Below, piece after piece: positions 33,098 to 46,659 of a DNA stretch of 64,000 nucleotides. The position numbers were made by a program, and so were the translations under genes. The notes under the pieces are model-generated. The model made no database searches. It saw nothing but the letters and a program-made list of their open reading frames with translations, and was not told the DNA's origin. The stretch lies in the NCBI GenBank assembly GCA_033063855.1, contig CP093829.1, positions 11,046,243 through 11,110,242 of the forward strand, written 5' to 3'. The DNA is from Smittia aterrima. Taxonomy: Eukaryota > Arthropoda > Insecta > Diptera > Chironomidae. Positions within the stretch are counted from its first letter, which is position 1; every line of letters begins with the position of its first letter.

Positions 33098-34774
33098 AGG
33101 AGAGGGGCTTGTACGTTTCTGTTCTCTTGAAAACGTTCTTTTCTTTCAGACGCTTTCCTTGAAACTAATTTCGCCATTCAGAAATAAAGAAAACTGAGCG
33201 AGTTTGCAAAAATTATCGAAAGTAAAGATATAAACGCTAAAGGTAAATAAAACTAACATAAAAGTGATCACTAACAAGATATCTAACGAAATAACATGAA
33301 GTTCGCTTAGTTGGACATCGATTTGTGTCGAAAAAGCAAATTCAAAGTTGTTCGAATTAAATGTGCTCGGCTTTTCTGATGGAATCTATTAAGAGTTAAT
33401 TAGATTGCATCAGTGCTGTTAACAATCCATAAATCACCCGATCCGATGTCCCCGTGACTTAAGAACTTTCCATTCAAGTTGTGTTTTGTTGTGCAAATCA
33501 TTAAAATTTAGTTGCGAAGCAATGGCTGACGCTTCGTGTCGGCTTCGTCAATCGGTTTTATCACCTAAAATTTTTTTTGGCTTGATCATTGAAGCATTTT
33601 GCGGCGTTTCGTTGAGATAAAAATGAGAAATTTGGGAAAATAACTAAAAGTAATGTGAAGTTTGGATAATTAATATCAACCTCCCCATTCAACGGACAAC
33701 CCCAACCAAAAAAATTACGTGTAATTCAGTGAGTGATTCCCTTGGTGGATACGTGATAAACGAAAAAGCCCTTACATCATTCCTGATAGTTCCCTTTAAG
33801 TCAATAAGAAGCTTACTACCGCGCGATCCGGTTTCTCCTTTTCTCGAGACTAACTATTCGTCCGATACCTGATTGAATGCAAACCTTCTCCTTTTGTCCG
33901 TGATAACAAACTGACCCATCTCCATTGTTTCCCTTCGGAAGTGTTCGAGCGTCGTCGTCAATTTCTGCTGTGCTTTGTGGTTTGGAGTCGTTTTCGCTCG
34001 CCTAACGCCATGATTTTGCAACTTTTTGTTTATGAATTCATTTTGCTTTTCGAAGGCGCTCCACATTTCTTATTCAAGCTGTAGGGACAAAGCAAATGAA
34101 TTCGATCTTCTTCGGTCGTTCAACGAATATCTCACTAAATTTAGAAGAAAAGTTCGAAACGAAAGTTACATTTTTCGCACACATTGACAAACGAATATCT
34201 AACGCTCGAGTACTAACTGTAAAGATTTTTTGGCGTTTACATGATCGTTCTCTCTTGACGCGAACAATTTGGTTTTCGTTTACGGTTTGCAATGTTTTCT
34301 AAATTGACGAAAAACAAAATATCTTATCACCTCTTGATAATAAAACGGTGAAACATGGCAGGTCTTCTTAACCTTCTAAATGATTGCCTTTTAAATGAAA
34401 CAACAACAACACGTCACGACAATAAATCTAAAAATATTTCTTTCCCTTTTAGATATCCAACTTCAAGATAAAGCGGAAAAAAATTAACGGAAAAGTGGAA
34501 AAGTGAATTTGATTAAATAAAAAAAGTGATTGTGCGTTTTTCGAGCACAAATTGAGAAAATAAATTGAGTAGAAAAGAAAACTAAAAAAAATTGACAAGA
34601 AAGATTTGAAATCAGTGAACTTAAAACAAAATCTTGAAGATTTTAAGGTGTTTTAATGTAAATAAATCTTAGAATTAAAAAAAAGTACCACAGACAAACA
34701 AAAATAAGCCCAGTTCAGGCCGTTGAGAATACTTGATTTTTAAAGAAGAAGAGAAAATTGAAAATCAATTTTTT
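33098..34774 (+). other. Probable me31B promoter and 5' UTR with an intron
   Basis: There is no coding sequence. A plausible 5' UTR exon ends near 33240 at an AG followed by GTAAAT. A plausible acceptor (CCCTTTTAG) ends at 34452. The A-rich stretch 34453-34774 looks like 5' UTR running to the ATG. The open frames here have no family resemblance. The exact start and splice choice are inferred. Confidence 0.5.
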
Positions 34775-36310
34775 ATGAATAAAAAGGATCTGAAGAGTCA
34801 ACCAAGGAGTAACAACCAAAACAACAACAAAATGATGACTGAAACGATGAACAGCAACAATCATCTTAATCAAGGGTGAGTTGATTTGAAGAGAACCTAA
34901 TTGTGTATTTTGATTGCTAACTTTGCTAATTGTCTTTCAGTGACTCCGGATGGAAATCGAAACTAGCACTCCCACCCAAAGATAATAGAATTAAGACTAG
35001 TGTAAGTATTATCTTAATTGTCCAAGAGACAAACATAATAAAATAATTTAAACTTTTAGGATGTAACTGATACACGCGGCAATGAATTTGAAGAGTTCTG
35101 CGTCAAACGCGAGCTGCTGATGGGCGTGTTCGAGATGGGCTGGGAGAAGCCATCACCAATTCAAGAAGCAGCGATTCCTATCGCTCTCGGAGGCAAGGAC
35201 ATTTTGGCTCGTGCCAAGAACGGAACTGGAAAGACGGGTGCCTACTGTATTCCGATCCTTGAACAGGTTGATGAGAAGCGTGACTGTATTCAAGCTTTGG
35301 TCATTGTTCCAACTCGAGAACTCGCTCTCCAAACGTCACAAATTTGCATCGAGTTGGCAAAGCATTTGAACATTAAAGTGATGGTGACTACTGGGGGTAC
35401 AAACTTGAAGGACGATATCATGAGACTTTACCAGAAAGTGCAAGTCGTCATCGCTACTCCCGGTCGTATCCTTGATTTGATGGACAAGAATGTGGCAAAC
35501 ATGGACAATTGCAAAGTCTTGGTGTTGGACGAAGCTGACAAGTTATTGTCGCAGGACTTTAAGGGCATGCTGGACCATGTCATCATGAAACTACCACGCG
35601 AACGGCAAATTCTCCTTTTCTCGGCCACATTCCCTTTGACGGTGAAGCAGTTCATGGACAAGCACTTGCGCAATTCATACGAAATTAACTTAATGGAGGA
35701 GTTGACACTTAAAGGTGTTACGCAGTACTATGCATTCGTCCAGGAGCGCCAAAAGGTTCATTGTTTGAATACACTCTTCAGCAAGCTTCAAATCAACCAG
35801 TCTATCATCTTCTGCAACTCAACCCAACGCGTGGAACTGTTGGCAAAGAAAATTACCGAGTTGGGATACTGCTGCTACTACATTCACGCGAAGATGGCTC
35901 AAGTCCACCGTAATCGCGTCTTTCACGATTTCCGCTCAGGCTTGTGTCGCAACTTGGTGTGCTCGGATCTGTTTACCCGTGGTATTGATGTTCAGGCTGT
36001 GAATGTTGTTATTAACTTTGATTTCCCGAAAATGGCTGAGACATACTTGCATCGTATCGGTCGCTCTGGACGTTTCGGTCACTTGGGTAAGTTTATCATC
36101 GACATGAATTGAAATCAATGATTTTTAAATTTGACATTTCTTTCAGGTATCGCCATCAATCTCATTACGTACGAAGATCGCTATGACCTTCACCGTATCG
36201 AGAAGGAATTGGGCACTGAAATCAAGCCAATTCCCAAAGTCATCGACCCTGCTTTGTATGTTGCCAGCAAAGGTTCAGAAGAGCAAGAGGACCAGAACGC
36301 CAACAAGTAA
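34775..36310 (+). CDS. me31B: me31B/DDX6 DEAD-box RNA helicase
   Basis: This is an ATP-dependent RNA helicase of P-bodies and germ granules. It represses translation and promotes decapping, working with Trailer hitch/LSM14, EDC3, Pat1 and the CCR4-NOT scaffold in the fly. Exons: 34775-34875, 34941-35001, 35060-36086, 36147-36310. They total 1353 bases, or 450 residues (fly about 459). The start ATG opens an Asn/Gln-rich, disordered N-terminus. All motifs are present: Q motif (GWEKPSPIQ), motif I (AKNGTGKT), Ia (PTRELA), Ib (TPGR), II (DEAD in VLDEADK), III (SAT), IV (IIFCNS), V (RGIDV) and VI (HRIGRSGR). The family-specific end IKPIPKVIDPALYV is kept. Codon use is biased toward C-ending codons more than the neighbours, fitting high expression. 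Confidence 0.97.
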
Positions 36311-38600
36311 GCGCCTGCCTCGCTGTAAGTGTCGACGAACATGAAAGTACTTTCAGTTCTATTTTTGATAAATTTACACGCAACACAAAACATCTTATTC
36401 ATTAATGTAAAACAAATCATGAGAGTTTGAGCATGTCGCTGAGGAAGTAAAGTGAGCTAATCGTAGATTCAAGAACATTTCGAAAACTTTTGATCAAGCG
36501 CGAGTAGTTCCACGTCAATCGAAATATCCTTTTAATTTTTCATTTTTAACTAAGCATCCCAGAATTTATAATTTTATTCCTTGCAAGAAGTTTAAACTTT
36601 GCTCCGCTCACCAACAAGCTCATTCTCGACATCTCAAAACTGTAAAACAAATTTGAAATCAATGGAAAAAAAAATTTTGCAAGAGAGAAATTTAAGATGA
36701 AATAATTTGAAAAAACGCGGATAACTTACTAGATAAGAAAATTCTTAGAATTACATCATCAGAAGAAGTAAAAAAAAACTTAGTGCAAGAGACATTTCTT
36801 TTTTTCTTCCCGAAGTTGTTGATCGAAGGAAAACGTTTGAAATTTAAAAGAATTTCGTTGGCTTCGTAACGCGAGATAATTGAACAATTAATGGGCGAAG
36901 GGTTGAAGGCAACTAGACAAGATTCTCCTTTTATATTATATAATGTAAGCAGATTGAAAAAAGCCGCAACGAAAACATTCGACGACGCGCGCAAAGAAGA
37001 AGAAAATATTTTGCCTCCTGTATAACGAACGAATCGGGAAAAATAAAGAATTTTTGGGCCACGAAGAAAATGTTTATTAAGAAACGAAAATCGCAATTAG
37101 GAAATTCTTCTTCTTTTGTCTTTCGTGAACAAAAAGAAATATTCTCAACAAAGAAAAAAGTTGACACAGAAGAAGAGCTGAAAAAAGTTCTTCCTATTCG
37201 TAAAAGACTTTTCAATTTCTCTTTATGATTTTAATGTCTTGACAGGGTGTTGTGGATGATTCTGAAGCCGCTGTCTGTGTTGGGTTCACATGAAACAAGT
37301 CGACATGTGTGAAGATTTAAAAGTGAAAAAGATGAAAGAAGACTAAGAAGTGATGAATAAAGAAAGATCCATGACAGTGACGGCTCACACGATCGTTGAT
37401 ATCACCCTGTCGCACTGTTTTTTTTTTGTATAAAATGAACATAAGAAAAAATTAACGAAAATTTATTGTTTAAAAGATAAAGACCAGAAGGAAAAAAGTT
37501 AAGAAAGTTAAAAGTCGTTAAAAGACCTCCGACACAGCCCGAAAGAAACATAACGAGGGAGGAAACGATTGGGTCAGCATAAGGGATGGGTGGGCGAGAG
37601 AGTGGAAGAATTGTCAAGAGAGATTGCTGGCCATTTCATTTGGTATCCCCTGCGGAGAATTGTGAATTCCGCCAGTTTACGAATGAACCGCAGCGAAACG
37701 ACAAAAACAACCGAATCGCTTGATTACTCAAAAGAAATAAAAATTAAAAAGTTGAAAATCGTTAAGGCAATTTATGCAGAGGGATGTTGAGTAAGAATGA
37801 GGTATGGAGACGCAGTGGGCAGTTTGGACTCCCTCCTGGCCACGCGATAAAATAAATCTTAAACTTCCCACAATTTCTTCCATTTTCTCCCTCTCGCCGC
37901 GGTTTAATTAAGAACACTTGTGAACAAATATTTGTGCCCAACGGGGAAGCTGTCCAATCAGAAAAACGACAAATTAAAAAAACATCAAGAAGGGCTCAGT
38001 GTATAAGAACGGTCGTCATGATATTGAAGAGAGAGAAAAACGAGAAAGTTTAACATCAAATTCTCTGTCATCATGACGAATCATAATTAAATTTTCCACC
38101 GCGTTGCCTTCATGAAAAAAGGGAAGCATCGCGATGGAAACAAGAAAGCGAAGAAAACACGACTTGATCCACTTGATTTTCCAAGTGAAAAACGTTTAAC
38201 CTTTTCATTCTCTTCCTTTCAAAAAGTTAATTTCTCGAAGATGCTTCAGTGAAAAATCTCCGCCCTCGTTTCTGATTGCGAAAGGATGAAATATTTATGC
38301 GGATTTAAATCCCTTAACGAAACGGATTAAAAGCAGCAGATCCGACAAGCTGCGATAGAAATTTCCTTTCAATGCAATTCAGGTCGCGGCGAGGATTGCG
38401 AACGAAGCAACTCGAGCGATTGGCAATTGTTTTGCGACTTGGGGAAAGCTTCCGGAAGCGAAAAATCAAGAAAACCCTAACAAAAAAAATGTGAAACGAA
38501 GATTTCCACGCGGTCGCAAAACGCTTACCGTTCGCTCGATGAGTCTTGCATAAAACACAAAGATTCATTTTCATTTTAATTCTTAATTTCCCGTCATTAT
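36311..38600 (+). other. Probable me31B 3' UTR, then intergenic DNA
   Basis: No coding sequence is recognised. A 3' UTR of unknown length starts at 36311. AATAAA occurs at 37042-37047 and near 37357, so a UTR of 0.7-1 kb is possible. The strand is strongly A- and G-rich. A 9-bp inverted repeat (CGTCATGAT at 38014-38022, inverted at 38070-38078) frames a short GA-rich spacer. Confidence 0.5.
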
Positions 38601-41600
38601 AAATTCTCTACTTCATCCCATTCATTTCACAATTCCTATTTCCCTTCCCTTCTCAGAGAAACCCGTTTTTCCTTAAACCCCCTACAGCTCTCTCGCTAGT
38701 CTCTGTCAGTAGTGATTAAGTAGATTGCATTCGGGTTTCTACACTTTAATTATTTTTCGAAAAAACAACAAAACGGAAACGAAATTTAATTTCAAATTGA
38801 AAACAAATTGAGAGAGAGCGAGACACATTTCGGCCATTGCTGCCGCCCCCTACACTTCTCCCCCGCTCAACGCCATCGCGGCGGAAGCCACAAAACGATA
38901 ATTAAACAAGAAGAAAAACTTTTCGCTGCAAAATTATCGCTTTTTGTCGTTGAAAACTAAAAAGTTTTTCCTTTCGAAAATGCTTCGAAATGTGTCTCAG
39001 ATTGTGGGGAAATTAAATTAAAATCTCGAGAAGTGATAATTGAACTGAGTTGAGAAGAAAAACTGTAAAGTTCAAGACAACAGCCAAACAAACTAAAGCT
39101 GAGGGGGCGGCTAGGCGAACATTCTGCGGATACCACACAATCCGCAAAATTAAATCAGCAGAATCTGAAATGAATTATTTCAGTAAATGCCGCTTTATAG
39201 TTTTTGAGAGTTAAAACGAGAACTTGAAGCGAGCACATAAAAGTTTCAAATTAATTTAAATCAAACCACTTTGGTAATTGCCCATTGAACAGTGATAAAA
39301 GTTTCCGATTTCCTTTATTTGTCTAAAAAAAGCAAAAAATAAAATCATTTTACTCAATAAATTGATTAAAATTAAATAAGTTCAAATAAAATCGAAGAAG
39401 TAAACTACAAAAGTACCTGCGATATACAAGAATGAAATCCTTTGATTGCGTCGTCGTGCACCCACATGCTTCTTGCTTTCCTCTACGCCAGCTGAAAACT
39501 TTTCTCATTAATTAAAAGCATGTTAAGATCAAATTGGGGGAGAGAGACAAAGTTTTCCGCTTCTCCAAACACCAGACGCCAGTTCTAACGAATGAAAGTG
39601 AATGAGTGCGACAGGAAATTGTTCCGCATTTTTTTTTCGTGGATAATTACAAGAGTTCTCCTTCATCCCCATACCTTACGACTTTTCTGATGGGTTTTCC
39701 GTGTCAAACGTCAGAAAAGTTTCCCTCTCTCCGAACGGCGGTCCGTGTGAAACTATCAAACTGGGTTTCTTGCCAAGTGTTGGCGAAGAGTATCATGAAG
39801 ATGGAAAACGCTCCATTTCCTCTCGAGAAGTGAATGAAGATGCTCTCGGCGAGGGCAAGCAAAATGGTATTTTAAGTAGATGATTCTTGTGAAATTAATG
39901 ACTGGAAATATTCTCGCTCTCTGCTGAATTCATTCAATTTTTTTTGGAGCACACTGGGGGCGACCATTTGGCATTGGTGACTGAATGTTAAAAGCCACTC
40001 GAGAAGGTGATTGTTGGTAAATTGAAATGGATGAGCGAATGGCATCGAGAGACGGAAAATCGAAATAAATTCCAATCGTAAAGTATTGTCGATGAAATTT
40101 TATTGCATTTTCCGCATAATTTCACCATAAATTGCAGGAAAATTTCGAATAGCGAATAGCGGAAGAAACGATTCAGCAAAGACGTGTTGAAAATCGATTG
40201 GTTTCCCGAGTGTCACTTATCATACGATTTTGATTTTCCTTATTCTTTCCGATTGCCGACAACTTTCTTCAGATTAGAAAAGTCACACGAAACATTTCGA
40301 TAATCTCCCGCCCGCAAAAACCAATTTCTGCTTGAGAAACCATTTTTCATATAACGAGAAGATTCGCGATTGAAATTCGAACGTGAATGAAAGAGAGAGA
40401 GAAAGAGAGTGAGTGCATTGGGGGAAACGAAGAGCACATGTAGATTGTGGGATTTGCGATGAAAATCAATTTCGATTCATTGACGCGAATATATGAAAAT
40501 TACGAGAATATTTTTCGCTTTTCGCGTGGGAAATGTAACTGTTCGAATAATATAAAATTTGTTATAAGATCAACGCCGCATCAAATTGCCGAGCTCGTAA
40601 TGGAAGAGCACGCGAGAACTGCTCCAATTAATTAACATCCCAGAATTCCGTTCATTGCAATTTTTAATGAAAGAATTGAGTTTCATCGCTTTGAACGAAA
40701 CAAAAAAGTTGTGAAAGGAACTCAACCGTCAAGTCGCTAACAAAAACCGTAGTGAACTCCTTTTTAAAAGATCTAAAAAAAGAAAGCGCACAAGCTAAAA
40801 GAGGAGGAAATATAGAAATGGGTGAAAGGGTGAGAAAAAGCTTTCGAAGACGACGAAGGCAAAGAGAAATTAACAAGATATGAGGCAGCTTTCTTTATCG
40901 AAACGACAACGGAGCGAAGAGGGTAAATCTTGATTATGTTTAACTGCAAAAACTTTCTTTTTTCGGTTTTTTTTTATAGCGAAAACGAGATCGCAAAGTT
41001 TTGCAACATGAAAGCCACCCTCAAGCTGCAGAAAGCTCTTTCTCTGCTTTCATCTCACGCGCACATCGAGTAAAATATCCTGACTCATATCGCCTTTATT
41101 ATTATTTCATTAAAAATTTTAATACTCTACTCCTTTTCCTTGTCTTGTCGTTTAGTTTTCTTCTCCTCAACTTTCGTAGTTTCTTACCCCTCCGGTTGTC
41201 TTAACTTTTTAAAACATTAATTTTCATCCTCCTTCCTCGTTTTTTTTTTTATTTTCCCTCCAACGATGGCGATATATCTTTCATTATAATTAAATTTCCC
41301 ACTTTTTTTTCGTCTCCCTTTCGTGTCGTCGTTTCATTCTGAATTTCTTTTATTATGCGCTCGAAACATAATTTTCTGTTTCATCTTAATTTTCTCCAAT
41401 TACTCCAACCAAATTAACGGCATAAATGGCTATTTAGCTTCTCGTTTCTTTTTTCTGCTCGCGCTCTCCTCGTTTTAATACCAAAAGTTATTATTTCAAA
41501 AGTTTTCTTATTATCTTCGCTTGCCCGTTTTGCTCGCTTATCGCATTGGTTGCAACGTCGCTGTGACGTTCGAGCGCAAAAAAATACATTTTAAGTTTGC

Positions 41601-44600
41601 AAAATATTTCCCATTTCGCTAGTTTTTTTCTCATCGCTTGAAAGAAACAAATTTTATTCTGCGAAATCAGCAATATTCTTTAACCGAGCGCAACAAAAAA
41701 ACATTCTCGTACATGAATAAAAACGCAAATTTTTTTATTTATTTTCTCATCTGCGACAAAACAAAAACGAAAGCAGGAAAAAAATTTAAAATTCATTTGA
41801 AAACAGCATTAGGCGCTGTGCGTGGGTTTCGTAACATGTCATCTTGAATACCAATGACTTGATGTTAACTTAAAGCAAATAAGGTTCGTGTGACACAAAA
41901 AACGTGATAGACAAGGGTAAAGTTAAGTGACGGCACCCACGCAAATTGCCGAGAAACAGAAAACCCTTCACATGGAAAATATCTAGAAAAGAAATTTTAA
42001 ATTCGCAGAGTAAGAAGCGAAATTGTAAAACCGAATTAAATTAAAATTGTCAAAGTTTCACAATTTTTCCATTCCTCTCTTTCTCTCTCCTCCGCAGTCC
42101 CATCAGCCGCAAAAATAACAAAACATACATTTCAAATCTCTTTTCGTTCAAGTTTCCTATCAGAAATGGGTAATCCGTTTTATTTGCATGTAATTTGTTT
42201 CCACTCGATTCTTAAATAACGAAAAGCAACACCAAACATTTTTTTTTTCAATTTTCTTTTCCCATTTGAATTCTCTCGAGTTTGAAGAAGCAAAAGCGGC
42301 GGCGTTGGGTGCGGAAGAGCTTGATAGCGTGGAGAGATGGAAACGCTTGTCGAAGAGAAATATATTTTTTAAAATTGAGATCGAGAAATGTAATCAAAAG
42401 TAAATCCTCAACCACTTCAATTTTACACATTCCTCTTCCGCTTTTCGTTCCATTAAATTCGAAACAAATAAGCAGTAAAATGTGGTTTTAATTTAATGTT
42501 AAAATTATTCCATCAAACGATAGTCACGAACGAAGATCATTTTCACACCAGAAGACTTGAAGAAAATTTTCTTTTAAGCATTTTGAAATTGGTAATTGAA
42601 AAAAATGAGCTCAAAAGTCAAATTCTTAAATACCCATGGTTGAGGGATTTTTCTTTGCTTTATCCACCCTCCCTCTATCAACATCCAACTCTCAACCACA
42701 CAATCCACCAACCACAAGATAAATCAAGAAAAGTAAAGTAAAGAAAGAACAGGACCAGTGGAAAGTTAATCAGACTGTAGCAGGCAGCATTGGCTACAAC
42801 ATTAGAGAATGGACGAAGACTAATTAAGTGGTTTTCGCAAAGTTAAAGCTTTTCCATTGATTCGTGAAATTCAAGAAAGAAAATGACGGTGGGGATTTTA
42901 GCTGAGAACGATAAAGTTTTCCACGTCGCAAAACAAAGCTCAGAAAAGAAACAAAGAAAGAATTGAAAAGCGAACCAACCGGGAGAGAGGCGAAAGAGAT
43001 TGATGTGCAAAGAATAAGTAACGAACTAATGAATGTTGCCAGGGATTAAAAGGTCCAAGCTTCATTGATGTAGAAAAGTGTGCTTTTCCCTCTTTCTCTA
43101 TTGTAAGCAATAACTTTTCCCCCGGCTGTTTGCACTTCGTTTCCTCCTTCACCAGTTCTCGTTTGTTTGCTTTTCTTTCTTTTTTCTTCTTGCTACTGGC
43201 AAGAGAAGAATTGGAAACTTTGATATTTTCTCTTCGTTTGTCATTGGAAAAGTTTTGGCTTTGACACATGTGAACGAGGTGCTCTGCAATAAAAATTTGC
43301 TTTGAATTTTACCTTCCACCCTCGCAGCCGGTATGTTTCATCAAAAACCTTCATAAAATCGTCACTTTCGATGTAGAACCCGGAAAAGCAAGTGCGAGTA
43401 AGCGAGAGAAAGCCCCTTTACTTTTTAAGGCAAAGCACCTTGTCAATGATCACGTAAAGAGCAAGAATGTACTCGGAAATAGAACTAAACATTTGATGTG
43501 ATGAAAATGGAAAGCAGCAGAACGAATTCAAATACAGACAGAAAAAATAAAAGAAAAAAATCTGATTGGCATAACAGAACAGAAACAGAAAAAAAAATTG
43601 TTTTAATCTTTTTCTCCCTTGTCGTGTAAACTACACGAGCTCTGCTTAGATCCCACAGACTCCTCGTATCATGCTAGAGAATTTATTTTCCTCCGCTGCA
43701 ATTTACTGTTGTTGTGCTGTCGCAAATTGGCCAGGTGTGTCGTTAGACCTTGCTAACGACTCGTTTCATGAAAAATGGAACAACGGAGACACGGATGAAG
43801 TCAGGAGGAGAAAGGCAACGAGGAGAGAAAAAAAATGGAAATCAGTGAAACGATTAGCAGGATGAAGGATGAAATGTTAACGAAAGCATTGTAACCTTTC
43901 TTTTTATTTCCAACTCGCCTCCGCATCACCCTGCGAGCTCAATAAAAGGCAAAACAGTTTGCGTAGGAGGAAAACTGGATTAAGGATGAATGCAAGATAA
44001 TTAAATCTCTCAATTTAATCGCAGCTTAAGTATTACGATAACAGCGTTACGAAAACCCGAACGTAATGGCCTCTTTGAGTTTTTTTCCACACCACGAAGT
44101 TTCCATTAATGTTCTTTTCAAGTCTCGCCATGATGTGGATTTCGCTTTGATAATCCTTGAGAACGATGAGATAGTTGGCCCTCGAAAAGCACAGCGAAAT
44201 GTTAACATTAACATGCACAATTCCCATCAAAGTTCACCGAGCTGATTCCATAAGAAAGAGGAAGGTAAAAGGTTTGAAAAGCGTCAAACGCCAGCATGAA
44301 GATTGGAAATACATATCATGCAAACTTTCGCTGGCAAATAAAAAGGAAAGAATAGTGGAAACCCGCAAAAGGGAAACTTTTTTCCCAGAGAATCTCTCAA
44401 TTTCCCCATCGTGCCGTTTGCCTGGAGAGGGCCGCTGTTTTTGCTTCTGTGTAACTCATACGCCATAATGAGATTTACCTTCGCCGTTGTTTGAAAGTGA
44501 CGTGGGTACGGTGAAAAGTTTGAATCTCTCCTTCTCAACGAAAGGTGGCAATAAACGCCGAAAAGTTACGTCGCTCTTAAACTTTCCACCTAACCACCGT

Positions 44601-45490
44601 CGTCATACATTTCACATTTGGCGGTTTTCCCAACCAACCCTCTCCATTGCTTTCTCTTTCACTCCTGCAGCATCTCTCGGGTCTACGTAATAGGAATTGG
44701 CATCGATGAAAAAGCTAATATTATTGCGAAGGGATAAAAGTTGATGTTCTCGCATGTAAATTTCAGATTGAGGATGAACGAAAACACCAGAGAATATCCC
44801 CGAGAAGTGTAGCTGGAGACTCACTTGATAGGAGCAAATCCATCATCAAACATCGAATCGTGAAAGTTCTCCATTCGTTGTCGTCCTCGCTGTTTTCAAA
44901 AGAACATCAAGAAGCGATTCGAGCTCAAATGTGGATAATAAAAGAAGAGAAAAATCTCATCACAACGAACTAAGTTGTTCAATTTAATTTGATGTCTGTC
45001 GGAAGGCAAGAGGGAATTGATTTCTTTCTTTTGATCGCTTCACTGAACTCGAGATAACAATGTCAGATTGACTTTTAACATGACGAAAGAATCGTTCATA
45101 ATTTGTTAAAAGAGCTTTCAAAAGCGCATAAGATGTCAAACGAACAAAGGCAAGTGCTCAGCATATCGAAACGGATTTCGATGTCTTTCGATCGGATCAA
45201 AAAAATAAAAAAGAGAAAGCATCTTGACTTTTGATTGATGAGAGCCACTTCATATCACTGTGAATCAAGCATGAAAAGACACTTCAAAAGTTAATTTCTT
45301 GTATCTTCCATTTAGAATTCGAAAATTTCACGTTTATCACGTTCACGAATCTTTTACTATCAGTCGATCTGTGAGATGTGCTCGATTGAAATTCATCGAT
45401 CCCTTTGCTTTAGAAATTCTTTTTTTTTCATCTCGTGAAGCAGAACTCTCGTTCAATTACGGGTTTGCAAAAAGAATTCATCGACGAGCA

Positions 45491-45504
45491 ACGACGACGA
45501 CGAC
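45491..45504. repeat. ACG trinucleotide microsatellite
   Basis: Just over four ACG units. Confidence 0.75.
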
Positions 45505-46100
45505 AGAGACGAGAGGAATGCAAAAGGCAAAGATGGGATTACAATAAATTATGTTGAGAAGAGTTCGAAACGAAAACATAAAAAGCTCACCGACTAGCGA
45601 TACCTTCATTCATCTTTTTAAAGACCTGTTGTCCTCCGAAGCTTTCTCGAGGATTAAAGAATCGGAATAACTTGCTTTCTCTTCCATTGACCAACCACGA
45701 TGAGACGAGAAGACATGTACAGGTCATTACAATGAGACGAACAAAGTCTTTTCAATTTAATGTTCGTAATCTGCTTTACGTTCACGTTCGAGGGCGAGCG
45801 AGTAAATTCTTTCATTTGGATGCAGCAGGAAGCAAAGTGTTTACATCTCAATATCCTGAGCTTACTCCAAGCAAACTCAAAGATCAATCGGCAAACTCTC
45901 CTCTAAGCTTCGTTTGAATTATTGAAGAAATATCCTCAATTCCTTGAATTCTCGTGTTTCTGCTGCATCGAATGAAAAATGTCTGAAACACCTTCGACGA
46001 TCCATTTTGTTGAACTCTTTCATTCCACTCTTTGAGTTTTTTTATTGCACAGTTTGACTTCAAGTGGGAAATTGATTTTTCATCAAACACTTTTATTCAT

Positions 46101-46122
46101 CGTCGTCGTCGTCATCATCGTC
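46101..46122. repeat. CGT/CAT trinucleotide microsatellite
   Basis: Four CGT units followed by CAT units; the interruptions suggest an older repeat. Confidence 0.75.
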
Positions 46123-46328
46123 TCTGCTTTCTCTGCCTACAAACATGGCACTTAAGGCATAACGAATCCGGATAAATCTTTTTTTGTCTGTCGTTTCAAT
46201 GAAAAACCTTCAAATGGGAATCTGCTTGTATCAGAAAATTCAGAGAAACGTTTCCACGTGAGTCAACGCGAAAGAAATTAAATTAACAAATTTGTTCAGA
46301 ACTTTTTGAAGCTACGAGTGAGTAAACA

Positions 46329-46342
46329 TCAGTCGCGACTGA
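46329..46342. promoter_or_regulatory. Perfect palindrome with an initiator on each strand
   Basis: TCAGTCGCGACTGA is its own reverse complement over 14 bp. Each strand therefore carries TCAGT, the core of the arthropod initiator. The downstream + strand sequence (GACGACAAGACTGAGACG, then AAGTGTGATAAG) has the look of an insect 5' UTR. No TATA box is seen. Promoter activity is an inference. Confidence 0.35.
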
Positions 46343-46644
46343 CGACAAGACTGAGACGCTGAGAAGTGTGATAAGTAATTTAATTCACATAAAATTTTAA
46401 GTGAAAATCAAAAATTCCTGATAAACAATTTTAATTATAAACTCAATTACTTCCAATTCAATTATTTCCGCCGCACGAAAGCGAAATGAAATTTGAAGTT
46501 TGAGCGAAAGCATTCGAAGCGGTTGCTTCTTTATTCATGGAAAGGCGTGCAAAGAGTTTCAGATCGTTTGACGATGACACTTAATTATACAAAGTTCCTT
46601 TCCTTTGCTCGGCTCTTCACGCCAATTAGTTTAACTCAAAGACA

Positions 46645-46659
46645 TCGTCGTCGTCGTCG
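46645..46659. repeat. TCG trinucleotide microsatellite
   Basis: Five TCG units. Confidence 0.75.

Larger units (their letters stand above)
38601..46300. other. Gene desert, left part
   Basis: I find no convincing exon. Open frames are short (under 110 codons), on both strands, without family resemblance or paired splice sites. GA-rich tracts are common (for example 40391-40412). A pyrimidine-rich stretch with a TCAGT initiator near 38706 and a GC-rich patch at 38840-38885 could be a promoter. A long T-rich run lies at 41130-41480. Short ACG/CGT repeats occur at 45491-45504 and 46101-46122. Confidence 0.55.

Noticed and set aside
38014..38078. Possible pre-miRNA with arms CGTCATGAT/ATCATGACG
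   Set aside because: Only 9 bp pair well. The inner part is asymmetric and GA-rich, so a miRNA call is not justified.
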